A stretch of DNA of 5,898 nt from Rhodospirillaceae bacterium. GTDB lineage: Bacteria; Pseudomonadota; Alphaproteobacteria; Rhodospirillales_A; Casp-alpha2. Location: positions 1-5,898 of the forward strand of contig DNMS01000091.1 in assembly GCA_003488105.1 (NCBI GenBank). The letters run 5' to 3'. The position numbers were made by a program, and so were the translations under genes. A model generated the notes under the pieces. That model was not told the origin of the DNA and searched no databases. It saw nothing but the letters and a program-made list of their open reading frames with translations. Below are positions 1-5,644 of this stretch, one piece after another; within the stretch, counting starts at the first letter, position 1, and every line of letters starts with the position of its first letter.

Positions 1-811
1 GCGGCACCTGATCGCGGATCAGAACGGTGGCGAAAATGCGCCCGTCGGCCAAGGTTACCCAGGGGCCGCCGTTGGGGGTAAGCCCCGCGGCAACGACATC
101 GGTGATCCCTTCGTAAGGCACCCAGCGCATGGGCGACATGCGCAGTTTCCGCAGCTGTCCGTTGCCGTCGACGATGACGGCGGAGCCGTCGGCGCCGAGC
201 GCGATGTCACGGGCAATGCCCGGCATGGTGATCCAGGCCCCGTCTTCCCAGCGCATGATCTGTCCCGCCGGCGTGACGATCCAAGGCTTGCCCCGGATAT
301 CAAGGGCGATACGCCGCGCCAACTGACCCGGCACGGCTTTCCAGCTTTGCGACAGCGGCTCCCATTTCTCGACGCTGCCTGTAAGTCGGACGATATAAAT
401 ATTTCCGACCGCGTCGCCGGCCACGTCGGCGACCTTGTCGCCTTTCGGTTCCCACCACAGGCCGTTGAAGCGCATGACGTTGCCGTCCGGGGTCACGCCC
501 CAGGGCCGATTGCCTTCGGCCGCGGTAATGCGCGCGAAACCTCCCGACATTCTGGCCCATTTTTGGCTGACCGCCCGCCACCGCAGGGCAACGCCGTCGC
601 TCCCCACGGCATAGGCCATGGCGGCAGCGTTGATCGACAAATCCTTGGCGCGGCCGGGGATCAGCGTCCAGGTCGCCTTGACCGTTTCACCGGCCGGCGG
701 CGCGCTGGCACGCGGTGACTGCCCCGTCGCGGGTCGACCGCCGACAAGCGGCAACAGCGCCGCCACAAGGACCGCACAGGCTATCCCGCGCAGAAACACG
801 TTGTTCACCAT
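1..811 (-). CDS. Exported tectonin-repeat beta-propeller protein (3' end outside window)
   Basis: The frame is open from ATG 811 to the window edge, giving 270 residues and no stop. Residues 1-31 look like a Sec signal peptide: a short N-terminus with one Arg, then the hydrophobic run IACAVLVAALLPLVGG. After a Pro/Ala-rich spacer come six repeats that begin with Trp at residues 48, 85, 120, 157, 193 and 230, a spacing of 35-37. Each follows the tectonin pattern W-x-x-x-P/G-x-A-x-D/R-I-A, then a glycine turn, W/Y-x-V, D-G-x-I-x-R-W. The fourth and fifth are clearest (IALDIRGKPWIVTPAGQIMR). Six such repeats suggest a six-bladed propeller of the tachylectin/tectonin type, a fold that binds carbohydrate or protein ligands. 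A periplasmic or surface location is inferred. The start could instead be GTG 814, which sits better behind the Shine-Dalgarno at 825-830; an in-frame TAA lies just upstream. It follows the secretin gene by about 85 nt on the same strand, so co-transcription is likely. The ligand cannot be read from the sequence. Confidence 0.85.
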   Translation of the reverse strand, partial: MVNNVFLRGIACAVLVAALLPLVGGRPATGQSPRASAPPAGETVKATWTLIPGRAKDLSINAAAMAYAVGSDGVALRWRAVSQKWARMSGGFARITAAEGNRPWGVTPDGNVMRFNGLWWEPKGDKVADVAGDAVGNIYIVRLTGSVEKWEPLSQSWKAVPGQLARRIALDIRGKPWIVTPAGQIMRWEDGAWITMPGIARDIALGADGSAVIVDGNGQLRKLRMSPMRWVPYEGITDVVAAGLTPNGGPWVTLADGRIFATVLIRDQVP

Positions 812-824
812 CACAATGCGTTAA

Positions 825-830
825 CCTCCC
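825..830 (-). promoter_or_regulatory. Ribosome binding site of the tectonin gene
   Basis: The minus strand reads GGGAGG. It lies 10 nt before GTG 814 and 13 nt before ATG 811, so spacing slightly favours the GTG. The two differ by one residue. Confidence 0.6.
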
Positions 831-899
831 TAATCAATCGCAGGCAACCGCGTCGGATGGGGGTTCATGCGTCCCACCGCTCAGAGTCGATTTTGGTTT

Positions 900-2867
900 C
901 TAATTGTTCGCCAGTCGTTTTTGGATGCTGGCGATATGTTCGAAATTTCGGGGGTCTTCGTTCCAGGCCCTGAGACGGAAATCGCCGGAACGAAACTCCT
1001 CGAAGAACTCGCGTTTCTTCAAGGTATCAATGATTTGGTTGAATGTCGGACGCGGGGTGAACCAATCTTCGTGGCGTTTGGACAGACGCTCCAGATCACG
1101 TTCAAGATCGCTCAAACGTTCGCGGGTCTTTTTGCGGTGGTCTTCCGCCTGACGGGTGTACTGCGGGCGCCGAGGCGTCAGCAGAATCAGGATCGAGCGT
1201 TCAAAGTGACGCTTGGACCGCTCGGAAAACAACAGGCTGATGCCCGGGATATCCATAAGCGTCGGCACCCCATCCTTGGCATTCGACGTTTCACGCTCGC
1301 TCAGCCCGCCCAAAATCAGGGTTTCGCCGAACCGCATGGTGACCGTCGAATTGACGTTGGTCTTGGTGGTGTCGAGGCGGAATTCGAACAGCACGGAACT
1401 TGCCGGATCGGTCAGAAAGGTCCGTTCCGCGACCACGTGCAAACGCAGGAAGTCGTTTTCGAGAATTTCCGGCGTCACCGCCAGTTTGACCCCGACTTCC
1501 TTCTGCACGGAAACCGAATCCCCATCGCCGCCGGAAACGGCGGCGGCAAGAATTTCCGTACCCGAGAAGAATTCGGACGTCAGACCCGATTGGGCGACCA
1601 GGCTGGGTTTGGCCAGGATTTCGTTTTCCGAGTTGGCTGAGTTGGCGATGTTCAACGAATAGGTCACGGCGGGAATGCCGATCTGATTGGTGATCGTCCG
1701 CGTGTTCTCGTCGAGACCGCTGTCGATCTTGTCGTTGATGTTGTTGCGCGACCATCCGAAGCCGTAGGCGCCCGTCGTCGGGTTGCCGAACTGAAGCTGC
1801 AGCCCGTTCAGAAGGTTGATGCCCCGGGTTTCGCGCACGTCTTCCTGGGTGCCGATGATGACGACATCGACGACGACCATGCTGTTTCCATTCTGCAGCC
1901 CCCCCGTGGCGGCGCCCGGCGCGATACCCGCCCCGGAATCCGAGCCAAAGGGAGCCGCGGGGGCGCTGCCGTATGGATTGGCCGGCGCCCCGTAGGGATT
2001 GCTCTGACCGGACGGCGCACCATAGGGGTTCTGCTGGCCGAATTGGGCCGGGATGACCTTGGCGTCGTGTTCGTAGAACCCGCGCCAGGAGTGAAGCCGC
2101 CGTTCAAGCTGTTTGACCTGCCCTTCGGACGCATCCTTGTCGCGGAAGGAATTGAGATAACCCTTCGCGGCCTCGTTGTCGTTGAGCGCCGCCTTGACCA
2201 GGGCCTGGGCCCACAAGATGTCAGGGTCGGCCGTCGATTCCGGCGCGACCTTGGCCAATTGATTCAGGGCCGCCTCGGCCATCTGCGGGTCGTGGCTGTA
2301 ATAGGAACTGGCTGCCAGATTGTACAGCAGAGCAGCATCGCTCGGTCGGTGCAGGGCAACGGCGGCAAGGTGCCCCTGAGCCAGCGCGTAGCGGCGTTGA
2401 TCCATGTAAAGCAGGCCCAACTGATAGCGCGCCGCGAGATGGCTGGGGTCGAACTTGAGGGCGAGCAGCAGCCCCTGTTCGGCCAGTTCAAGCTTGGAGC
2501 GATCCTTGGAAATGCCGATCAGGTGATAGGCGAGACCATTGAGAAACTGCAGATCCGCGTTGGTGATATCCAGCTTGAGGGCGCCGCTGAACAGGCGTTG
2601 CGCCTTGTCCAGATCCTTGTCCCGCAGGGCCTGCTCACCCTCCCGAATCAGGACCGTGACCTCTCGCGGTTGAGACATTTGCGCCGACACAGACGACCCG
2701 TCGCCGGTGTCGGATGGCGCCATTGCCGTATCGAAATTTAGGGTTTGGCACCCACCAAGAAAAGCAGCCAACGCCACAATCGGCAGGCTACTCCGCCGAA
2801 CACCAAACACAAATCCGTTATTCACTGATACCCCCGCTACGGCCTGTTGCAGGCCGAGTTTTTTCAT
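900..2867 (-). CDS. TPR-secretin fusion lipoprotein (type II/III secretion or Tad-like outer-membrane channel)
   Basis: The protein has 655 aa from ATG 2867. A signal segment (RRSSLPIVALAAFLGGC) ends in lipobox LGGC with Cys40, predicting a lipidated, outer-membrane-directed protein. Residues 68-211 carry about four TPR-like helical hairpins, such as LAARYQLGLLYMDQRRYALA. Residues 271-329 are a Gly/Pro/Asn linker with three NPYG motifs. Residues 330-568 match the secretin core: ENEILAKPSLVAQSG, FFSGTEI, VGVKLAVTPEI, VTMRFGETLILGGLSE, GVPTLMDIPGISLLF and a final ILILLTPRRP strand. The N0-N3 domains of standard secretins are absent. A charged tail follows (569-655). Secretins form multimeric gated channels for secretion systems or pili. 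In Tad pili the TPR lipoprotein TadD is the proposed pilotin for secretin RcpA, so this may be both parts fused; that is inference. The start is uncertain. GTG 2825 behind GGGGG gives an ideal 25-residue signal with Cys26. TTG 2954 has the best Shine-Dalgarno but gives an overlong N-terminus. Confidence 0.88.
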   Translation of the reverse strand: MKKLGLQQAVAGVSVNNGFVFGVRRSSLPIVALAAFLGGCQTLNFDTAMAPSDTGDGSSVSAQMSQPREVTVLIREGEQALRDKDLDKAQRLFSGALKLDITNADLQFLNGLAYHLIGISKDRSKLELAEQGLLLALKFDPSHLAARYQLGLLYMDQRRYALAQGHLAAVALHRPSDAALLYNLAASSYYSHDPQMAEAALNQLAKVAPESTADPDILWAQALVKAALNDNEAAKGYLNSFRDKDASEGQVKQLERRLHSWRGFYEHDAKVIPAQFGQQNPYGAPSGQSNPYGAPANPYGSAPAAPFGSDSGAGIAPGAATGGLQNGNSMVVVDVVIIGTQEDVRETRGINLLNGLQLQFGNPTTGAYGFGWSRNNINDKIDSGLDENTRTITNQIGIPAVTYSLNIANSANSENEILAKPSLVAQSGLTSEFFSGTEILAAAVSGGDGDSVSVQKEVGVKLAVTPEILENDFLRLHVVAERTFLTDPASSVLFEFRLDTTKTNVNSTVTMRFGETLILGGLSERETSNAKDGVPTLMDIPGISLLFSERSKRHFERSILILLTPRRPQYTRQAEDHRKKTRERLSDLERDLERLSKRHEDWFTPRPTFNQIIDTLKKREFFEEFRSGDFRLRAWNEDPRNFEHIASIQKRLANN

Positions 2868-2962
2868 GACCCCGATTACAAAGCGAATCGCTCTGAAAGT
2901 GTATAAAAATATCGAGAGAGTAAAAAGACGAAACGCTGCCTTAAATATCTTCAAACTCCCCC

Positions 2963-2967
2963 CCTCC
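2963..2967 (-). promoter_or_regulatory. Strong Shine-Dalgarno-like GGAGG far upstream of the secretin gene
   Basis: On the minus strand GGAGG, continuing into a run of seven G, lies 8 nt before an in-frame TTG at 2954. That start would add 29 hydrophobic residues (LFTLSIFLYTF and on) before Met 2867. The extra codons include ATA, TTA and AGA, unlike the GC-rich genes here, so the match may be fortuitous or may serve an upstream leader peptide. Confidence 0.3.
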
Positions 2968-3212
2968 GACCCTTCATGCGAATACAATGCAATGCATTTT
3001 TATGAGGAATCGATGGAATACTTCATATACGCTCGGACACCCAAGACACAAAGCACTCTGTTTTATGATCAAGGGCAGTTTTATGCTGCCAAACCGCCAT
3101 CAACTGCCGCGCGCCCCCTTTCGCGCTTGTCATTTGCTGCTTGTTATTCGGGATTAAGAGGGAGAAACCCGAGGATCAAAAGCGCGAATAGGCGGCGGGC
3201 GATCTTTTGCCG

Positions 3213-3245
3213 CGCAAACCGGATATCGATTACGCAAATCGGATA
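3213..3245. repeat. Two direct repeats CGCAAAYCGGATA, period 20 bp
   Basis: CGCAAACCGGATA (3213-3225) and CGCAAATCGGATA (3233-3245) differ at one base and are spaced 20 bp start to start, close to two helical turns. That spacing would place both copies on one face of the helix, as in tandem sites for a transcription factor. They lie in the non-coding stretch upstream of the secretin gene and downstream of modA. No known regulator is recognised. Confidence 0.45.
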
Positions 3246-3347
3246 GTAAGGCGTCCGCAGGAACCACCGGCATCAGGTTTTCGGCGATATCTTATCCCAA
3301 TTAGCACCGGCCGCATCCAAACGATTCGCACGATATCCACCCTGGCC

Positions 3348-4136
3348 CTATTTTTCCGGAGCGTCGAACCCAAAGCGGGCCAGCACCTTCTGGCCGTCGG
3401 GGCCCAGGATATAATCGGCCAGCTGCGTCGCCGCCTTGGGCGAGCCCGTGATCAGGGTAATGCCGTAATCGGCGCCGACGGAAAGGGCGTCCGGCACAGT
3501 GACAATCTGTAGACCCGGAACCTCTTTCTGCGCCAGCACCGCGTTGGTGCAATAGGTCAAGAATACGTCGGCGCGCTTGTTTTCCATGACCCAGCCGTAT
3601 TGGTTGCGACCCTTGGGCGCTTTTTGCGAGGTCGGCCCGCCGGTCAGCTTCAGCGCCTTGGCGTCGAGCGTCTTTTCCGCCCCCGGCCTGACCTTTTCCG
3701 CCTTGGCGAACAGCCGCCAGGCATAGTCGCCCGAGGGATCGGCCTTGGGCGTCGAGGTACCGACCGTGACCTTGGGATCAAGCAGCACGTCCAACAGCGT
3801 GTCCGCCGCCATCGCCACGCCAGGCTGGGCGATGGCGCAGAGCTTGTTGCGCGCGAACATACGCACCGGCCCGGCCTTGCCCGCTTTCTCCAGAGTTTTT
3901 GGATGCTTCATGTTGGCCGAGGCGAAGACTTCTGCCGGCTCACCCTTTTCGATGCGTTGACGCAGCAGGCCCGACGGCCCAAACGCCGTTTTGACCCTAT
4001 GGCCCGATGTCGTCTCGAAATCACGGGCAATCTGCGTGAGGGCGGCCTTCAGGCTGCCCGCCGCATGTAGTTTCACGGTATCGGCCATGGCCCCTCCGGA
4101 CATCAACAAGCAGGCAACAAAAACGGCGATTCGCAT
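3348..4136 (-). CDS. modA: Molybdate ABC transporter periplasmic substrate-binding protein ModA
   Basis: This 262-aa protein captures molybdate (possibly tungstate) in the periplasm for delivery to a membrane permease. Residues 1-18 form a signal peptide with a clean AMA|DT cleavage site. The mature protein opens with VKLHAAGSLKAAL (Ser28), then FGPSGLLRQRIEKGEPAEVF (Ser55) and FASANMKHP, the family pattern in which main-chain groups and these two serines hold the oxyanion. RNKLCAIAQPG, TSTPKADPSGDYAW (128-140) and the closing ILGPDGQKVLARFGF also fit ModA; length is normal. I chose Met 4136 because GGAGG lies 9 nt upstream and the signal peptide then starts correctly; a start at 4175 would add 13 residues in front of it. 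It is the second minus-strand gene after a MOT1 transporter, across a 180-bp gap with its own promoter candidate. ModB and ModC are not in the window, so its permease must be elsewhere or lost. Molybdate versus tungstate preference is not decided by sequence. Confidence 0.93.
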   Translation of the reverse strand: MRIAVFVACLLMSGGAMADTVKLHAAGSLKAALTQIARDFETTSGHRVKTAFGPSGLLRQRIEKGEPAEVFASANMKHPKTLEKAGKAGPVRMFARNKLCAIAQPGVAMAADTLLDVLLDPKVTVGTSTPKADPSGDYAWRLFAKAEKVRPGAEKTLDAKALKLTGGPTSQKAPKGRNQYGWVMENKRADVFLTYCTNAVLAQKEVPGLQIVTVPDALSVGADYGITLITGSPKAATQLADYILGPDGQKVLARFGFDAPEK

Positions 4137-4145
4137 GGGCTTGAT

Positions 4146-4150
4146 CCTCC
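4146..4150 (-). promoter_or_regulatory. Ribosome binding site of modA
   Basis: The minus strand reads GGAGG, 9 nt before ATG 4136. This site fixes the modA start and rules against the longer in-frame start at 4175. Confidence 0.75.
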
Positions 4151-4185
4151 GACCCGATAATCCGGCATCTCTCATTCCGTAATAT

Positions 4186-4201
4186 TTGCATAATTATGCA
4201 A
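4186..4201. promoter_or_regulatory. Perfect 16-bp palindrome TTGCATAATTATGCAA, candidate operator of modA
   Basis: The palindrome is exact over 16 bp, sits about 50 bp before the modA start and covers the proposed -10 box, as expected of a repressor site. It is AT-rich within GC-rich surroundings. It does not match the E. coli ModE half-site core TATATA, so the regulator is unknown. Confidence 0.55.
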
Positions 4202-4220
4202 TTTTATGAAAGCCTGTAAA
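4193..4220 (-). promoter_or_regulatory. Sigma-70-like promoter of modA
   Basis: On the minus strand TTTACA (4215-4220, five of six to TTGACA) and CATAAT (4193-4198, five of six to TATAAT) are separated by 16 bp. Transcription would begin near 4186 and leave a leader of about 50 nt before ATG 4136. The -10 box lies inside the 16-bp palindrome, so binding there should block initiation. Confidence 0.5.
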
Positions 4221-4312
4221 TGCCCCGGAGACAGGTCAGAAGCCGGGGCCTTGCCGCCGGCAAGGAAGTGACGGTCATCATCAAGGCGTCGGATGTGATG
4301 TTGGGGGTCTAG
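4220..4312 (+). pseudogene. C-terminal remnant of a Mop/TOBE molybdate-binding domain
   Basis: A plus-strand ORF of 30 codons (ATG 4220, TAG 4310) ends in GLAAGKEVTVIIKASDVMLGV-stop, the last part broken here as GKEVTVIIKASDVMLGV. It matches the last strand pair of molbindin/Mop proteins, which typically end GKE-x-x-x-I-I-K-A/S-x-x-V-M-x-G-V. From memory, Haemophilus Mop ends GKEAYAIIKATSVMVGV. A full Mop domain is about 65-70 residues; only about the last 21 remain (4247-4309). The N-terminal signature (ISARN-x-L-x-G) is absent upstream. Residues 1-9 (MPRRQVRSR) do not resemble Mop, and no ribosome binding site is evident. The stump probably comes from a stand-alone mop gene or from the TOBE end of ModE or ModC. 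It was convergent with the MOT1 gene, whose stop is 4 nt away. Its 5' end is now replaced by the modA promoter, suggesting a deletion or rearrangement near 4245. Expression as a peptide is unlikely. Confidence 0.72.
4222..4265. repeat. Two adjacent stem-loop-forming inverted repeats
   Basis: GCCCCGG (4222-4228) pairs with CCGGGGC (4243-4249) around a 14-nt loop. CCTTGCC (4249-4255) pairs with GGCAAGG (4259-4265) around GCC. The arms are exact. They lie just past the MOT1 stop, where a terminator might be expected, but no T tract follows on the minus strand. The second dyad also falls within Mop-remnant codons and may be incidental. Confidence 0.35.
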
Positions 4313-4316
4313 GCGT

Positions 4317-5468
4317 TCAAGTGCCCGAGGTTTCGCCGCGGCGGCGGTAGTAGGCGCCGCGCAGGGCTTCCGCCGCCAGACCGACGACCAGGCCCACGGC
4401 CATGTTGACGCCGACGCAGACGACGCCGGTCAGCAAGATGACCACACGGCAACTCGGCTTGACGCCGAGAACCCGGCGGTTGAGGGCCATTTCCGTCCCC
4501 GCCACGGCCAGGATCGCCCCCACGGCGCCGACCGGGACCAGCATCAGCACATCGCGTGCCTGCGGCCCGAAGCCGATACCCAACGCCAGACAGAACAACC
4601 CGAACAGGGCAGGCGCCACCCAGGTCCGCGCGCCGAAACGGTACTGCGCGATCAGCCCGCCCGACCCGTGACACATGGGCAGGGCGCCGAACGGCGCCAG
4701 CACGACATTCAGAATTCCCGTCGACAGGGCCAGACGCCGGGGGCTGGTGCGTTCCTTGGCATCATCGGGAAAGTATTCGGCGGCGATGGCCGAGGTCGCG
4801 AGAACCGCGTTGGACAGGGTCAGCGCCAGCTGCGGCAGGGCCGTGGTCGTCAGCGCCGCCTGAAAATCCGCCAAAGTCGGGAATGTCGGCAGCGAAAAAT
4901 GCAGCCCCGGCCCGCCCAGCGTCAACCCCGTGCCGCCGGTCATCAGAAAGGCCGCCGCCGCCGTCACCACGACGACCAGCGATCCCAGATGCCGGTAGGG
5001 CGTGAGAAACAGCAGCAACAGCAGGGCGAGCGCCGCACCACCGAACAGAGGCTCGTCCGCCACATGTTGAAATCCGAGCAGCGCCAGCTGCGCCCCGACC
5101 CCCAACTGCACCCCCATGATGACCGAATTGGGAACCAACCGCGCGATGCGCGTAATGATGCCGGTCGCGGCCAGGGCCGCCAGCACCCCGCCGATGATCA
5201 GGCCGCTCGCCATGGCCTGGGCCGGGGTCACCGCGCCGACGATGATCAGCGCCGCCACGGCCTTCATGGGCTGAATGGGAATGGGCCGCCGGTAGACCAG
5301 GGCCACCGCCAAGGCAAACAAACCAAAGCCGGTCAGCACGCCCGTGCCGTCGAATCCCCGCACGGCCAGGACGCCGATGACCAGCGGCAGGAAGGTGCCG
5401 AAATCGGCGACCGCACCCGACATCTCGCCAAGCCATCCGGCCGCCTTCTTTGCCGTCGTCTGGATCAT
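4317..5468 (-). CDS. MOT1-family molybdate transporter (SulP-related secondary transporter)
   Basis: This 383-aa, very hydrophobic inner-membrane protein has roughly ten predicted membrane segments. Both signatures of the MOT1 molybdate transporters known from plants, algae and bacteria are present. At residues 14-70 GEMSGAVADFGTFLPLVIG leads to RRPIPIQPMKAVAAL. At residues 212-281 PQLALTLSNAVLATSAIAAE leads to FGALPMCHGSGGLIAQYRFG. The family is related to SulP sulfate carriers but lacks the STAS domain, and none is seen here. It should move molybdate (possibly sulfate) across the inner membrane without ATP. The ATG at 5468 has GGGAGG only 3 nt upstream, which is tight but the best available. 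The gene follows a short helical-protein gene by 176 nt and precedes modA by 180 bp on the same strand, which strengthens the molybdate assignment over a sulfate one. Pipelines may label it putative sulfate/molybdate transporter. Substrate specificity is inferred. Confidence 0.9.
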   Translation of the reverse strand: MIQTTAKKAAGWLGEMSGAVADFGTFLPLVIGVLAVRGFDGTGVLTGFGLFALAVALVYRRPIPIQPMKAVAALIIVGAVTPAQAMASGLIIGGVLAALAATGIITRIARLVPNSVIMGVQLGVGAQLALLGFQHVADEPLFGGAALALLLLLFLTPYRHLGSLVVVVTAAAAFLMTGGTGLTLGGPGLHFSLPTFPTLADFQAALTTTALPQLALTLSNAVLATSAIAAEYFPDDAKERTSPRRLALSTGILNVVLAPFGALPMCHGSGGLIAQYRFGARTWVAPALFGLFCLALGIGFGPQARDVLMLVPVGAVGAILAVAGTEMALNRRVLGVKPSCRVVILLTGVVCVGVNMAVGLVVGLAAEALRGAYYRRRGETSGT

Positions 5469-5471
5469 GGG

Positions 5472-5477
5472 CCTCCC
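5472..5477 (-). promoter_or_regulatory. Ribosome binding site of the MOT1 gene
   Basis: The minus strand reads GGGAGG with only 3 nt before ATG 5468, shorter than usual. A hairpin (5482-5502) ends 4 nt upstream of it and could affect its accessibility. Confidence 0.55.
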
Positions 5478-5481
5478 GCAG

Positions 5482-5502
5482 GTTCCGGGATGGGGCCGGA
5501 AC
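5482..5502 (-). promoter_or_regulatory. Leader hairpin just upstream of the MOT1 ribosome binding site
   Basis: GTTCCGG (5482-5488) and CCGGAAC (5496-5502) form an exact 7-bp stem with a 7-nt loop. In the transcript it stands immediately 5' of the Shine-Dalgarno of the MOT1 gene. It may be part of a larger structured leader; no known riboswitch class is recognised. Confidence 0.4.
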
Positions 5503-5551
5503 AGTGTCGGAAATTTTGCAGCATCTAAAGGAAAAACACAATCGGCGGAAC

Positions 5552-5585
5552 GATCCCCGGGCGGCAGGCAGGCCGTCCGGGGATC
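5552..5585 (-). terminator. Strong 14-bp hairpin, possible terminator or attenuator between the DUF6306-like gene and MOT1
   Basis: GATCCCCGG (5552-5560) pairs with CCGGGGATC (5577-5585). The stem continues through one G-T pair into CGGC/GCCG around the loop AGGCAG. It lies about 60 nt past the stop of the upstream gene. There is no T run directly after it on the minus strand; TTTTT comes about 15 nt later (5532-5536). It is therefore either an atypical terminator or a leader structure of MOT1. Confidence 0.4.
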
Positions 5586-5626
5586 TGCTGCGGGGATGCG
5601 GATGCCGTGGAAGGCCGCCGTCCCCG

Positions 5627-5640
5627 TGGTTCATGAACCA
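5627..5640. promoter_or_regulatory. Perfect 14-bp palindrome TGGTTCATGAACCA
   Basis: The exact dyad lies 4 nt past the stop codon of the DUF6306-like gene and about 160 nt before the MOT1 start. A compact palindrome with no loop looks more like a dimeric regulator site than an RNA hairpin. No specific regulator is recognised. Confidence 0.35.
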
Positions 5641-5644
5641 GCCG

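Larger units (their letters stand above)
2868..3347. other. Gene-poor, AT-richer intergenic stretch between modA and the secretin gene
   Basis: No convincing gene was found in these 480 bases. The part next to the secretin gene (about 2870-3070) is markedly richer in A+T than the flanking genes and should hold its promoter, but only weak boxes are visible, for example TATACA on the minus strand near 2900. Other contents are the G7 tract at 2958-2964, a small dyad GGCAG/CTGCC at 3074-3090, and a period-20 direct repeat at 3213-3245. A 77-codon plus-strand ORF (ATG 3013 to TAG 3246, with GAGG at 3004-3007 before it) has no recognisable domain and is probably chance. No clear intrinsic terminator follows modA. 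Confidence 0.6.

Noticed and set aside
867..1640. Plus-strand ORF of 257 codons
   Set aside because: It lies antisense to the secretin domain, has a Gln/Arg/Phe-rich composition without any domain, and the minus-strand frame gives a clear secretin.
2998..3085. Three copies of TTTTATG (2998, 3061, 3079)
   Set aside because: The spacing is irregular and the stretch is AT-rich, so chance is enough to explain them.
3013..3246. Plus-strand ORF of 77 codons with a GAGG before its ATG
   Set aside because: The ribosome site is fair, but the protein has no domain and its C-terminal half reads as random basic sequence. I could not support it as a gene.
4186..4201. ModE box
   Set aside because: Known ModE sites centre on TATATA-type half-sites separated by a spacer; this palindrome has GCATAAT halves with no spacer.
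4668..5528. Plus-strand ORF of 286 codons
   Set aside because: It is antisense to the MOT1 gene; its Arg/Gln/Gly/His-rich low-complexity translation is typical of a shadow frame in GC-rich DNA.
5469..5644. Moco (molybdenum cofactor) riboswitch upstream of the MOT1 gene
   Set aside because: The location is suggestive and hairpins are present, but I could not match the conserved Moco RNA core by eye. An Infernal search would decide.
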